Shown one piece after another: positions 1 to 11,985 of a DNA stretch of 64,000 bases. How positions within the stretch are numbered: position 1 is the first letter of the stretch; the number at the start of each line of letters is the position of its first letter. The DNA is from Sarcophilus harrisii (lineage: Eukaryota; Chordata; Mammalia; Dasyuromorphia; Dasyuridae): contig NC_045432.1 of assembly GCF_902635505.1 (NCBI RefSeq), positions 76,497,051 to 76,561,050 on the forward strand. The letters are read 5' to 3'. Made by a program: the position numbers and the translations under genes. A model generated the notes under the pieces. The model saw only the letters and a list, made by a program, of their open reading frames with translations, was not told where the DNA came from and made no database searches.

Positions 1-388
1 TCATTCCCTCCTCCCTTTGTCCCTTCCTTTTCTCCTTTCTCCTTTACTCCCTTCCTTCCCTCCCTCCCTCCTTTCTTCCTTCCTTTCTTTGTTGCTTCCT
101 TCCTTCTTTCCTTCTCTTCCTTCCCTTGTTCATTCCCTCCTCCCTTCCTTTTTTCCTTCCTTCATTCCTTCCCCTTCTCCTTTTCTTCCTTTCTTCTCAC
201 CTTCCTTGTCTTCCTAACCTCTTCTTTCCCTCCTTTCCTTCTTTCCTTCCCTTCCTTCATTCCCTCCTCCCTTCCTTCTTTCTTTCCTTTCTTCCTTCTT
301 CCTTTCTTTCCTACCTTCCTTCTCTTCCTTTCTTCCTGCCTCCCTCCCTCCCTTCCTTCCCTCCTTCCTTCTTTCCTTCCCTCTTCCA
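1..388. repeat. Pyrimidine-rich simple repeat, (TTCC)n/(CCCT)n type
   Basis: Almost pure C and T on the plus strand, built from imperfect TTCC, TTTCC and CCCTCC units with rare interruptions such as 'ttgttcattccc', which recurs. Open frames through it on both strands read as Ser/Pro/Phe/Leu or Lys/Glu/Gly/Arg runs and are not genes. It runs off the left edge. Confidence 0.95.
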
Positions 389-524
389 AAATATGATGCT
401 TGAGGGCAGGGATGAGTTTGTTTTCATTTTAGCCTTCTCAACCTCAAACAACTGACACCAAAGGGCTGATCATTAGCAAAGTACCCTACTCCACTCTTTG
501 AACCTCACAGAAGACTATTTGATT

Positions 525-650
525 AAATGCCATTATTTCCATTTCACAGGTAAGGAAACTGAGGCTGGAAAAGGTTAAGAGACTTCTTCTTGGTCCCAGG
601 GCCAGTAAAGGACAGAGACAGGATTTGAAGGCAGCCTCTGTAAGCTCCTG
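525..650 (-). mobile_element. MIR/CORE-SINE relic
   Basis: Reads as the complement of a MIR-type SINE: 'catttcacaggtaaggaaac', then 'tgaggctgg', then 'aaggttaaga', then a degraded 'cccagggccagtaa' and 'ggatttgaa'. Diverged and without clear ends, so old. Confidence 0.75.
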
Positions 651-1598
651 ATCTCTAGCTGGATCCATTTGGCCAAAATTCGCTGCCATTCTCCCCCACT
701 AAAGAGCACTCCCCGGTGTTTACAGGCCTGAATAGACCTGGGGATCTCTCAGATGGGCCACAGCTGCTGGCCCAAGCTCCTGGAGGAGGCAGCCAGCTCC
801 GTGCCATCCCTCCCCAAAGGTCGAGAGCCTTCCAGGAGCAGTCTTCCATTTGGTAACTGGAGCTCTGGCCCCGTCTGGTTTGCTGGGCACAAGGGCACCT
901 CCAGTGTAGAAACCCCGCTGCCAGTTTCCCCAAGCTGCTTCCTAGAGAAAAGGGTGGACAAAAGTGCCAAGGAAGGGCCCAAGAAGACCTAGGGCAAAGA
1001 CTTAGAAGAGAAGGAAGAGCACCTAGAGTCCCGGGGCCGGCCCCCCTCCCATAAAGTGCAGAGCAGGAGGTGCAAGGTGGGGGGCCCCCACACTGGCTGC
1101 TTTTCCTGCTCTGTTTTGTTTCCTATTCCTTTTGAAATCTCTGTCACCAGGATGGCTTCCTGGGTAGAAGAGAGACATATTCAAAAACAGCAGCCGATAG
1201 AAAAATAAAAGCTACAATTTCTTTCCAAAGTAGCTAAGGCGGGCACCTCTTAGCACGCAAACAGAGAGAGCGGCCGTTGCCCCCTTTCCCCGGCACCTTG
1301 GGCCACCCTAGAAGGTGCCCAGGGGATTAGTCTAAAGTCTGATCCCAGGGCACTTGTTTTTAAATATGGAATTCTTTCAGAGAGAAAAGTCTCAAGAGAA
1401 TGAGGCTCCAGGGAGGACAGGACTCGGGTTTAATTGGGGTTGGGGGGGGCAGTACAAAGCTAAGTGGCAGAGCCCAGACTCGGGTCTTGAGATGCGATGG
1501 AGGGGGGCAAGGGGAGGAGGGGGAGGGGAGGAAGGGAGGTTGCTTCAACTCATTTTCTTCCCATATAAAATGATTAGTGCTTTTGAGCACCCCCCCCT

Positions 1599-1629
1599 TA
1601 CACACACACACACACACACACGCGCACAC
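1599..1629. repeat. (CA)n microsatellite
   Basis: About 14 CA units ending in 'cgcgcacacg', preceded by a run of eight C. Confidence 0.95.
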
Positions 1630-2904
1630 GAATGCCTTTGAGGAAGGGGAACTCCTAAGTCTCTCACAAAAACCCACCAGGGAGATGGTCCGAAATATCA
1701 CCAGCAACAGAAAAGACCCAGAAGTCCAGTGGGTGCTCCTTGGCGGGCCCAACAAATGGCATAAGGAACAGGACGGCCGTGGAGGAGCATGGGGGAAAAT
1801 CGAGGCCGTGAAAAATACGTATCCTGGGAGGCCGACCATTTAAATAGCAAGAGGGGCTACCCAGATATCAATGGCGGATGGGGCAGAATGGCAAAGAACC
1901 AGGAGGGAGAGCGGAAGGTCCTTCTGTGGGGGCCAGGGCCGGGGCAGGGAGGGCGGAAAGCACTGTGGAGATTTTCAGAATTTCAGTTTGGAAGTTTTGA
2001 TGAGTTTTCCTTCTTACTTTGCCTCTTGTTGTTGCTTTAAAAGGATTTCGTGGGATGACTCCCTTAGAGAAGGAGGGGGGGGACACCGGGAGCAAGGCAG
2101 ACAATGTGAAACAAAAGACATCAATTAAAATTTTTGAGACTCCTGAAGAGGTAGCTGGGCCATGGGAGGATGGAATTCATTGGGGCCTCTTTCCTCCTCT
2201 CAATGATCGGGTGGGGCTGGGATAAACCCTGAGAGGGGGGAAAGGGCCCCGTCCTTGACCCAGACTGGGCACTGGGAAAAATGGAAATCTCTTGTTACCT
2301 TGAACTTTGCTGAAAGAGCTTAAGGAGGAGCGAGGGGGGGGGAAGGGGACTTGGATGTCTGGGAACATGAGGGCGAAATCCCGAATACCTGACAATGTAC
2401 ATTGGAAGAAAGGAAACAAAAGGAGCTGAATTGCTAGGGGGAAAAAAGAAAAACCAATGGGGGCGGAGTGGGGGGGAGAGAAGGCGTCTCTGCCCAAATC
2501 TCTAGGTCAACAGCCAGTCCCACCCACACAGCTGCAGCCAGTTGTGTCCCGCTGCAAGGACCGGGTCTTACAATCTGGTGGCCCGGGAAAGAAAAGAATC
2601 CCCAATTCAGAGGCGAGGGGCCTTTCATCCGGGCCACCTTTGGGAAGTTACAGAGAAAGGGCTGAAACCCGGGCCGGAAACAGTCTAACACTTGCCCCCG
2701 AGCCACGGCAGGAAAAGGGAGATGAGCCCGCCTGGGAACCCGGTTAGACTGCCTCCCAACCCAGCAGGCTCCCCTCAGGTTCCCAGAACATCTCGGGGCA
2801 CAGCAGCAAGGCCGTCAGAGACCCGACTTCCAGTTGCAACTTGGCCGTTGGCTGTGTTCATTTTGGGGGGGGATCACGGGGCCACAGGATCGAAAGCCGA
2901 AACG

Positions 2905-3015
2905 AACCTTTCCTTTTACAGGGGAGGAAACCGAGGCCCAGCAAAGGGAAAGGATTTGCCCAAGGTCACACAGCCAGTCCAGTGAGTGGCAAAGCAGGCG
3001 TTCCACCCGAGTGCC
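2905..3015 (-). mobile_element. MIR-type SINE relic
   Basis: Carries 'ttttacaggggaggaaaccg', 'aggcccag', 'tttgcccaaggtcacacag' and 'gagtggcaaagcagg' in order, which is the complement of a MIR/tRNA SINE body. Confidence 0.85.
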
Positions 3016-3429
3016 AGGCCTTTTCTGTGCCCTCACACTGCCTCCCTTCTCTGTTTCAGGCCGGTTCCCTGTCTTTAAAGCATCATTCCCAAGGTTCCCC
3101 TCAGCTCTGCAATGCTATTGTTACTTCTAGGCCTCCAAGGAATTCCCCACACTGGGGTTCCAGAGCCAGGAGGACTGTGGGAACTGGAGCCCAACCAGGG
3201 GAGACCCAGAGAGCCCGCTGAGTAGTGGGGAGTGGGGGGAGAAGGCAGAGAGAGCAAACGCCAGAAGAAACTTGGTCCCCTAAGAATATTTCAGTTCCAC
3301 AAAGACCCATTGAGTCCTGGGTCACTAGGTGGAGTTGGTGGAGAAAGCCTGAAGTATTGATAAGATCACTCCCTGAGGCGAGCGGAAAAAGGCACTGATG
3401 GAGATCAGCTTCACTTTCTAGTCCCACCC

Positions 3430-3990
3430 TCTGTGGAAGTGGGGGGTAACCCCACTTTATTGTATCTAATCAGAAAGCCAACCGAGGTTCAATCCGTCCG
3501 TGGCGGCCCCCGCCATCTTTGCTGAATGCTTTTTGGGTTAACCAACCTCCTGATGGTTTTCTTCTCATCCCCCACCCCAAACTTCACAGTGTCTTTCCTC
3601 TCATTCCCCATCATGCCTCATGATATCTTTCTCCTTGTAACAGCAAACTAACTCTTTTAGGATGCTAAGTATCTTTTAGGATTTTGCTTGCCAGTCAATG
3701 GAGTACTCCCACCTCTACTCCCTTTCTCCTGATTAATTGTGAGTTACACTGGGGAACTTGTCTCGTCCATTGTTAATTGTTAAAACTCCTTTGCTGGCCA
3801 GCTATATTCTCTCCCAAACCTGCTTCCTATTTATCATTCCTGATGTCCATTTTACCCCTTCATTTCGTCTGCAACCTCTTCCCATAAATAAACAAAACTT
3901 TTTGCCAAAACAAAAGCCCATTATGAGTTCTTCCAACGAGCAAACCCCAACGTTTGGTTTCAGTTGCTCTCCTCAATCTCACCATTTGGT
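3430..3990 (+). mobile_element. Possible solo LTR of an endogenous retrovirus (fossil)
   Basis: An AT-richer block in GC-rich surroundings. It contains a polyadenylation-like 'cataaataaacaaaac' near its right end, about 100 bases before a 'tttggtgctgaacc' that resembles a retroviral primer-binding site. The layout fits an old LTR, but I see no clear target duplication and no internal retroviral genes next to it. The ends are approximate and the family is unknown. Confidence 0.3.
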
Positions 3991-4249
3991 GCTGAACCTC
4001 AAATCCGTCACCTATTCTGTACCTACCCCAGGCACTGGGGATAGAAAGCTCCAAAAGAGAAGTCTCCGTGGTTTGAGAGGGACATCAGTGAGCTTTGGAG
4101 GGAGGGCACCAGACTCATGAAGAGCCTTGAGGTCCTAAGTGAAGGGAGCAGAGGGCGTCCGGCCAAGAGAAGAGAAGGAAGGGAGTGCAGGTGGGTGATA
4201 AGAGCTGCCTTTGAGAATCCGAAAGTCTGATCCAAGGCAATCCCCCAAT

Positions 4250-4456
4250 AGACTTTGGCTAGAAAACGCCGTCTGCATCCAGAAAAAGAACTAATGAGAT
4301 TGAATGTTATGCTCACTTCTCTTTTCTGTTTTTTTTTTTCTCTCCTGTGTTTTTTCCCTTTTGTTCTGATTTCTTTCTCCCAACATGATTCACAAAGAAA
4401 TGTCTATTTAAAATAAATAAATAAAGTTTAAAAAACTGAATACAAAAAAAAAAAAA
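4250..4456 (+). mobile_element. Retrotransposon 3' tail with AAATAA repeats
   Basis: The segment with 'catccagaaaaagaactaat', a T-rich middle, 'ccttttgttctgatttcttt', 'cccaacatgatt' and then AAATAAATAAATAAAG plus poly-A resembles a 3' tail common in marsupial genomes. I recall the motif but cannot fix the family; a non-LTR element is most likely. The small-unit A-rich tail shows plus orientation. Confidence 0.6.
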
Positions 4457-4499
4457 AGAATCTGTAATTTTGTTCTACAGAACAGAACCAAAAGCCATG

Positions 4500-5720
4500 G
4501 TTAGGGAGGGTGGTGCAGAGGAGCCAGATTTAGGCTAGATGTTGGGAACCAAAGGAGAGAAAGAAGGGCAGCCTCAGGGGAGGTCCTCAATCAGACTCTA
4601 GATGACCTTTGTGAGGATGAACCCAAAGGGGGACTGCTTTTAGTGGAGGGGTTGGTCCACCATTGAAGGCCCTGCCATTTCCAAAGACAAGCCAGAGGAT
4701 GATGGGAAGACACACGCAGAGGGCTTGGGTACCAACAAATGGAGGAGCAGAGGCTATATCTCAGAGCTACATTTTTTGGGGAAAAGGAGTTTGACCCAGA
4801 AGGAAGCCAAATTGAAGGGAGGCCGTTCCAGGCCTTGGGGTGGGGCTCAGCAAAGGCATGGAGGCAGGTCAAGTTCAAGGAAAAGTAATTAGGCCATTCT
4901 ACTGGAATGTAGGGTGTATGAAGGGAAGTAATAAGAAAAAAAGCCTGGAAAGTCAGGTGGTAACCACGTTGTGGGGGGCCTGAAATGGCTGGGGAGTCTG
5001 CATTCAAACCAGGAGGCGATGAGATTGGAGGCAAGGAAAGCAGTTGGATTCAATGCAACCCCAAAAGCCCCATTACAAGAGTCTGAAAGGCCATGAGGGT
5101 GCGAAGGAGGGTGGTCACATGGGAGGGAGCAAGAGATACATACAGTGGGAGTCAACTCCAAGACTTTGCAGCTGGTTCAAAAGTGGGGTGGAAAAGGCAC
5201 CGGGAAGATGCCCAACTGGGGAGCCATCTGCACTGGGGAGGTCACGGAAGCCAGCGGAGGTGATTGAGGCACCAAGTGGGAAAATGAAGGCAGTAAGGGA
5301 GACTGCAAGAGAGCTGGAAGACTAGTGGGAAGAAAAAACCAACAGTGAAGAACCTTGTGGAAAAAGTCAAAGACAAAGGTCACAGAAAGGCAGGGAAAGG
5401 AATCACCAGTGATCTGGGAGAAAGCAGTTTCAGCAGAGGTAAAGGGGCTGGCACAGCCCCTCGTAATGAGCGAGTGGCAACAAAATGGAGGCAATGAGCA
5501 GAGGCCTCATTTTCTCAACCCTGAACCGGGACCGGAACCAGGTTCAACAAAGACTATTCCATTGGCAAAGCTGGGAGGCCATTTTCTTTTCCAGAAAATG
5601 GGACAGATTCTGTCCCTGAGCATCTGGAGAGGATGGGTTGGGAGCAGACGCTAAGAATTGACTTGGAACAGGACTGTTAAGTGGGAAGTTGGTGGCCAAT
5701 ACTCCTAGTGGAAGCTCAAG
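4500..5720 (+). mobile_element. Diverged ancient LINE-like relic, family unresolved
   Basis: Phrases such as 'gtttgacccagaaggaagcc', 'gggaggccgttccaggcc', 'cagcaaaggcatggaggcag' and 'ctggaaagtcaggtgg' resemble a dispersed mammalian repeat that I see again in this window at about 49.57-50.27 kb and 55.37-56.27 kb. No reading frame survives. The placement rests on motif memory, so the family and ends are uncertain. Confidence 0.45.
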
Positions 5721-5990
5721 CAGGTTAACAATGTGGGGGAGGGGATAGGGTGGAGTCGAGGGTCCCGTCTTGGTTCTAGAAGCACAAATCTCCCTAAGAG
5801 AGTCCCCAGTAGTGATGGGCAGTAGTGATACTGTTTCTATGGTGGTAGAAGCCATCCTGGAAACCCCCGCTAGGAGTCCCTTTCTCCTGGGTGCCCTAAG
5901 CTGGCCATCCTCATCCTTCAAAGGCCCCTTCTGTTTTCTGAGGACAGCAATCACCTCGTTCATCATCTCAAGCACATGGGGTCCTGGCCT

Positions 5991-6050
5991 TCAGTAACCC
6001 TCAGTAACCCTCAGTAACCCTCAGTAACCCTCAGTAACCCTCAGTAACCT
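5991..6050. repeat. Six-copy 10-bp tandem repeat (TCAGTAACCC)6
   Basis: Six head-to-tail copies of TCAGTAACCC. The first five are identical and the last ends in CCT. No interruptions. It lies in unique sequence 3' of the old repeat block. Confidence 0.97.
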
Positions 6051-6449
6051 AGCCTGCGGTAACTGAGACACAGGGATGTTGGATGGTTTCTTGCCGTCCT
6101 GAATGGTTGAGGGCACTGACTTTATCCCAGGGCAGGTTTGGCTTTGATCACTAACTGGTTCATGACACTCGGCACCCACGCTTGTACCCCCCCCCTTAAC
6201 TTTCCCTCTGCTCATGTACTCAGAGCCCTGATTTTGGAGTCGGAGGACCTGCTTTTGAAGCCCAGTTCTTCAGCTCACCTGAATAAATCCCACTCCTTGG
6301 CCTGCTCATCCCTCAAGTGAGGCGGTTGGCTTAGATAATTTCCAACTCAGCCCCATGACCCCAAATCTCTCTCCCTCCTTGTGCTATCAAATAAGAGGCT
6401 TGCCCCGGTTCCCTGTGACCTCCCCTCCAGGATGTTCTGCAATCTGCTA

Positions 6450-6560
6450 TTAGATGGATCTCTGCAGTCCCTTCCTCTCTCTAGACCTCAGTTTCCTTTT
6501 CTGTAAGATGAGCTCATCAAACTAGAGGGTGGCTAAGCTCCCTCGTGGCTTCACTTGTGT
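6450..6560 (+). mobile_element. MIR-type SINE fragment
   Basis: 'ctagacctcagtttcctttt', 'ctgtaagatgag', then 'actagagggtggctaagctc' match the 3' half of MIR-like SINEs. A weaker related segment lies just upstream at about 6,222-6,350. Confidence 0.6.
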
Positions 6561-8054
6561 CCCTGATTGTAGCAACCGGGGCTTCTCCTTTGGACTCTCG
6601 TCATTGGCAAGTTCAGTGAATGCAAACATTGAATATTTTATAACCCAGCATATCATCAGACCGGATTTGGATCCAAGTTATGGGAAAAGGAACTAGCAAC
6701 ATTGTAAAGCGGCCTGTGCTGGCCTCCCACACTGTAAATCTTTCTTTCAGCACCAGCGCTGACTGGTCTGGGCTCTGGCGCTCATTAGCTGTAAGACCTT
6801 GAAAAGGCAAACGACCTCTCTGAAACTCACTATCTTCGCCCGTCAAATGGACGGCCCAAACTTGGCCCCCTTCCCTCCCGGGGTTAGCGGGAGCCTCAAA
6901 CTTTCAGGAAACATCTAAACGAGAGTCCTCGAGCCTCTGGCCTAACTGTGCATTCCCCTTCCCCAGCCGTCCAGGAATTCGGCCCTTCCCCTCTCCCACC
7001 TGCAAGTCCTTTTAGGGATTTGTTTGGTTTTTTTCATCATCATCTATTTCCTGGAGGCGTCCATCCCCTTTCCTCCCCCCCTCCTCCCCCCCCCCCCCCC
7101 GGGCCAGCAGGCTTGGCTGTGTGCTCACCTTCCCCACTCCCCCACTGGCTCTGCTTAACCTCAGATTGGGGCAAATCACCCTTCCCCAGGGCCCAAGCGG
7201 CCTGGACCTCTTCAAGCTGCCAGAGCAGACAGGGTATTTAGTTAAACGGAAGACAGAGCCCTCTTCCCAGGCAAGTCCTCGGGGACCCGTATCACCCAGA
7301 GGTGATCCCAGGTTACTCCCGCAGGTGCTCGGGGACCAGGCCGCAGGCAGCTGCAGCTGTTTTGCTTTGGGGGGGAGGGGGAGGCCGAGACACCCCCAGC
7401 CCGGGAACTTGGCCGAGGAATACGGCTCAGGAAACACCAATAGAATTCCCACATTGCCATTTTCCACACATGGATCATGCTTCCAGCTTCCTGTGTCTGG
7501 ACCAGGCGTGTGTTCGTGGGAAAGGGGGAGGGGGGGCCGGGGCCGGGGAGAGAGATCCAAAAGGAAGCCCAATTGAGTCAGTGCTGGATCTCGTGTATCT
7601 CCCTTTGTCCTTTTCCTGTCTAGATAAAGCTGTTATTTTCGGGTCAGCTGGTCTCAGCATGTGCTAGGCTAGTGTCCCGGCCCACCCAAGGATAACCTGT
7701 CCTGGAAAAGTCCAGCCCACGGCTGTCTCGGAGCCCGCCGGAGGCCCAAGGCCCGGGAGGATGCCTCTTCCCCGTTGTCTGATTCCTTGCCTCGGCTCTG
7801 GAACGCATTCACAATTCTTTTGTTCGCCAGGCAGTCGGAGGAAGATGTGCTAATTTCAAACTCCCTGGCAGCTGGGGGTGGGAGTACCGCACGCTCTCAG
7901 CCACTCCGATCGGGGCTTTCTTCAAACAGGAAGTCATCCGGGGAGGGGGGCCCCCATTCAGGGGCTCTCATTCACACTTGCCCGTGTCCCGGGAAGTAGT
8001 TAGGGAGACAAAGGACAGAGACCGGCCCACCTATATGGTAACCCAGCGGGAGCT

Positions 8055-8096
8055 GCCTGGCATACATTAAGCGTTTAATAGATGTTGTTGATTGAT
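8055..8096 (+). mobile_element. MIR 3' end fragment
   Basis: 'gcctggcatacattaagcg' followed by 'tttaatagatgttgttgatt' is the conserved MIR/CORE-SINE tail. Only about 40 bases are recognisable. Confidence 0.6.
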
Positions 8097-8367
8097 GGAC
8101 ATCAGGCCAGACTGGTGATTGGGAAGGGCAGTCTCGGACAGGGCAGGTCACTATCCTTCCTCCCCCTCCCCCACCCCCCGACCTTGAACAATGTCTTTAC
8201 ACACAGGTGGATAGCAGGGGGGCAGATCTTAAAGCTGGGCTGGGAATGCTGGGAGGAGGACTTAGTTTGCCTTGGAAACTGTGATGTCCTCCTCGGCAAA
8301 AACCCCGCATTCGGGGACGAGTTCTCAGGTCTGCCCCTTTGGAGGGCCCGAGCAAGCTCGGATTCTG

Positions 8368-8445
8368 CTCCTTCCCCCTCTGTAAAAAGAGGGGATTCGG
8401 CCAGATGACCTTTAAGGTCCCTTCCAGCCCCGATATCTCAAATGT
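8368..8445 (+). mobile_element. SINE/LINE 3' tail relic
   Basis: 'ctctgtaaaaagaggggatt', then 'cggccagatgacctttaagg', then 'tcccttccagccc' is the common tail shared by mammalian MIR-like and CR1/L3-derived repeats. Confidence 0.6.
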
Positions 8446-11059
8446 CGCTAAGCAGCCCGGTCTAGCCCAGAACACCTGGAATCACAGGATGTTTCTTCGA
8501 ACCCAGGCCCATCGTTTTAGAGAAAAAACAAACAACAGATCCAGGCCCAGGTTGGGAAAAGACCTGGCTGATGGTCTAGAGCCACAGAGCAATAGAGCCA
8601 GAGAAAATCGCCCAATTCCCAGGCTCCTATTGGGCCCTGCTCTCCTGTTGTCTTGTGTTATTAAGCCCAAAGAGAGAAGCATCAGGCCCATCCCTTAATG
8701 AACTGGAGAAGTCGGGGAGGGCAAGGGTCAAGGCTGATGGGGCTTTGTATCCATCCTGGCCCCTCAGAGGCTCTCAATAAGTCTGTGCAGGTGATGGACA
8801 GGCAGGCAGAGGAGCCTCAGTAAGAGGGGCAGCCTGAGTGGAACTCGAAATTCAAGCAGCAATTTAAATACTCAAGTGTTTTCTCTGGGAAAACAACAAG
8901 TTGAGCTTTGAGAGGGGAGAAGGGGCCTCAGGGTCCCTGGGCAGAGAGAGCCAAAGAAAGGACTTGAGAGCTTCTGGGGATTGGGAGTGCAGAAGATGGG
9001 GTCGGGGGCCCCTTGCATCCCACGGGCTTTTGGAGATTTATTTCATATTACTCCGGGTCTGGTCAAACTGGCCTCCACACACAAGCCATCTCCCACCCTT
9101 GGACCTTCACTCAGGCCTTGTCTTTGCGCTTCACCCCGACCCTGGCCTCTTAGATGCCCTCCCTTCCCTCCACGCCCACGTTGACCTGTCCACTGCTCCC
9201 ATCTTAGCATAGGACCACATCGAGGTTCCACAGACGGCTACAGATTGGTCATTGACTGAGCCGTAGCCTCCTCTTGCTAGGGAATTCACTCTGGGGGGGA
9301 AATTGCCTTGTACATAATTATTTGTGGAGATGTTCATTCTGACCTTTGTGTAGGGCGTAGATTTGTACACACTGGGGTGTTCATAAACGCTTGTTGGACT
9401 GAATCAAGATAGAATTCTGGAGAGTTGCCCCACTAAGTATCATTTTTAGCTGTTGTCCCACCCTTGCCTGCAGCATCTGAAGGTGCAGCGGGGACCCCCC
9501 GGGGTGGCCCCAGGAGCTCCTGCCTTCAAGGCCGGGGCTCTATCCAGCACGGCACCCAAAGAGGCCACTCTCCCCTCCTCTGCTTGCCTGCCATAAGTCA
9601 AAGTTTTAGTGGCCCCGGGGGCTGATTGTACAAGCCCCTTTCTGTAGGCTCTCTTCAGATCTTCACCACTGCAGGGTGAAGGAGAGATTGTGAGATGCAG
9701 CTGAGAGACACAGCAAGAGGGGTGCCCTGAGACTTGCCCGGGATCATACAGATGGTCGGCCTTTAGAAGTAGGCTGGAAATCTAGCTCACTCACCTCCAG
9801 AGCCAGCCATGGAGACTGGGACCGGTCAGTCAGAAGCCCAAGGGCTGAACTGTCTACCCTGAACCGGGTAGGAAGGGCTATGTGAAGTCTAGGCCCCAGG
9901 AGCTCTGGTCTCGCCGACTCCCAGAATGCTTCTTCTCCCTGCCATTGACAGGGAGGGGCCCTTCCTATCCAAGAAAGCATCTTGTTTCATCTGTACCTCA
10001 TCTCTGGGCAGGACAGGAGGAAGGGAGGAGCCCGGGAGGCCCAGGGGTCTGGGGAATCCTGAGGAGATGGGGGGGGGGAGTAGCAGGGGACACTACAGGT
10101 TTTAGACTCTTTCTGGTCCTTACCATCAAAGATGGCCAGCTCAAAAACATACTCTGCCCTTTCTTCTTTTTTTCCTTTTTTCTTTTTTCCTTGTGACTTC
10201 CTCTTTCTTCCCTTCCTTCCCCTTCTCCCTCTGCATTCTTTTTTCCTTCCTTTCCCCTAACACTACATATGCTCCTTCCCTTCTTTTCTTCCTTTCATTT
10301 GTGCTTTCCCTTTTGTGAAAGCAAATAGAAAGAAATCCGACCTCCCTTGGAACTCCTCAAAGTCCCCCTTGAACTCTTCCCAGGACAGAGCCAAGGGCAC
10401 GACCAATGCCCTTTTTCCAAATATGTTTTTACTGTGGGCCAGTGAGAGCCCACTTCCCTGAGGGCTCCCAGTTTCCCCAAGTCCAGCCCAATGGGCTCCC
10501 TAGCAGCGCCAGATCCCTCTTATGGGGGGGGGGGAAATGACACGGGAAGGGTGTTCTTCCTTCCAAAGACTTTGCTGAGGCCCTGACTTCCATTTTCCAC
10601 ACCCCGTTCAGCGGTGTGCCACGTCCCCTCCCATCTGCCGGACACTTGGTATGGGAAGAAGCCAGGCACCGGCAGGGCTCCTTGGGGTCCAAGCCGGCCT
10701 TGACTGGGAGTGTTTGGGCCTCGGGGGTCAAGGCCCGTCGGTTGTGGAATCCCTCCCAGCAGGCCCCTCTGCAGACCCTTCTGTTTAGATTTCCCTGTTC
10801 CGTGTGAAATTTTCCAGGTGAGGGGGATCTGCGGAGGGCGGTCTCCCTGGTAAGTGGTCTCAGCTGTGCTGGTTTCCCCAGGTCCCCTCCGAAGGCCACA
10901 CATAATCCCCACCCGAAGGTCTGCTCTTCCATCTCTCCATCTCCTGGTTGGGACAAGGAGGATGCACAGAGGAGCCCCCTTAGAAAAGAGCTTACAATCA
11001 GGCATGATTCCTTCTCCAGTGAGGAGGGGCTGTGGGGAACCTCTAAAGCTCTCAGGATA

Positions 11060-11370
11060 TGGAGGACCCTCAGTTTTGTATACACACATACACACACACA
11101 CACTATATGTGGGACCCTCAGTTTTTTACACATACACACTATAGGACAATTTTTTTACATATACACACACATACACACTATATATAGGACTATTTTTTAC
11201 ATACACACACATACACACACACACACACAGTATGTGGGACTCTCAATTTTTTTACACACTCACTGTATGTAGGACTCTCAGTTTTTACACACACACTGTA
11301 TGTGGGACCCTCAGTTTTATACACAGAGAGGGAATGCAGGACCCTCAGTTTTTTACATACACACTCCCTC
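11060..11370. repeat. CA-rich minisatellite, about 8 imperfect copies of 35-50 bp
   Basis: The unit is 'tatgtgggaccctcagtttt' followed by 'ttacacatacacacact', repeated with variation (gggactctca, ggactatttt and similar) and with CA stretches of different length. Copies begin near 11,061, 11,107, 11,143, 11,188, 11,234, 11,271, 11,306 and 11,339. Confidence 0.9.
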
Positions 11371-11514
11371 TCGGAGGACATTACTCATTTAATTTTCTTT
11401 TTAACAAGTTGCCGAACCTCTGAGTGTGAACAAAAGGGCTCAGAATCAAGGACCCGTAAACCAGCAAACTAGTTTCGGTTTACTCCCCCCCCCCCAAGGA
11501 GGGTCAGGGAACGG

Positions 11515-11612
11515 GGGTTCAAATCCCGCTTTCGTTCTCATGCTTACTATCTGCTGGGACCTTTGGCACTCACTTAACCTCCCTGGGGCCCGAGTTTCCC
11601 CATCATCGGAGC
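11515..11612 (+). mobile_element. MIR SINE fragment
   Basis: 'gttcaaatcccgctttcg', 'cttactatctgctgggacct', 'ttggcactcacttaacctcc' and 'cgagtttccccatca' follow the MIR consensus order. A short second tail occurs at about 11,815-11,870. Confidence 0.8.
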
Positions 11613-11914
11613 CAGGAGGCTGTCCCTAGGGGTGTGCCCGGCCCTTGGACTGGGGGGGAGACGACTTCTTTTCGGGATCTGTATCCTCACGCAGTACCTG
11701 GCCCAATCAGAGCAGGGCCTTTACAAACGCTGCTCCTGGGGTTGGTTTTGAGACCCCCTGATCTAGGGGAGCTTTTGAGTCAGAGTCAGTGTTGCAGCGG
11801 TCCCCCAAGAACGCTCCTTTGCCTTCCTGTGCCTCAGTTTGCCCCATCCCTATAATACGGCCAGGTCTCCTTTGCGAGGATCGGTCGCCCCCGATGGATT
11901 CCTGGTTCTTAATA

Positions 11915-11985
11915 CGGATTTAGGGCTGGGAGAAATCATCTGCACCGGCCCATCACTAAATACAGATGAGGAAACTGAGGCCAGG
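11915..11985 (-). mobile_element. MIR-type SINE fragment
   Basis: 'gggctgggagaaatcatctg' and 'acagatgaggaaactgaggc' are the complement of a MIR-like SINE. It sits just upstream of the CpG island. Confidence 0.75.

Noticed and set aside
5991-6050. Interstitial telomere repeat
   Set aside because: The unit is the 10-mer TCAGTAACCC, not the telomeric TAACCC hexamer.
10429-11139. A 236-codon minus-strand open frame
   Set aside because: Its N-terminus is translated minisatellite (Cys-Val repeats) and the rest has no recognisable domain.
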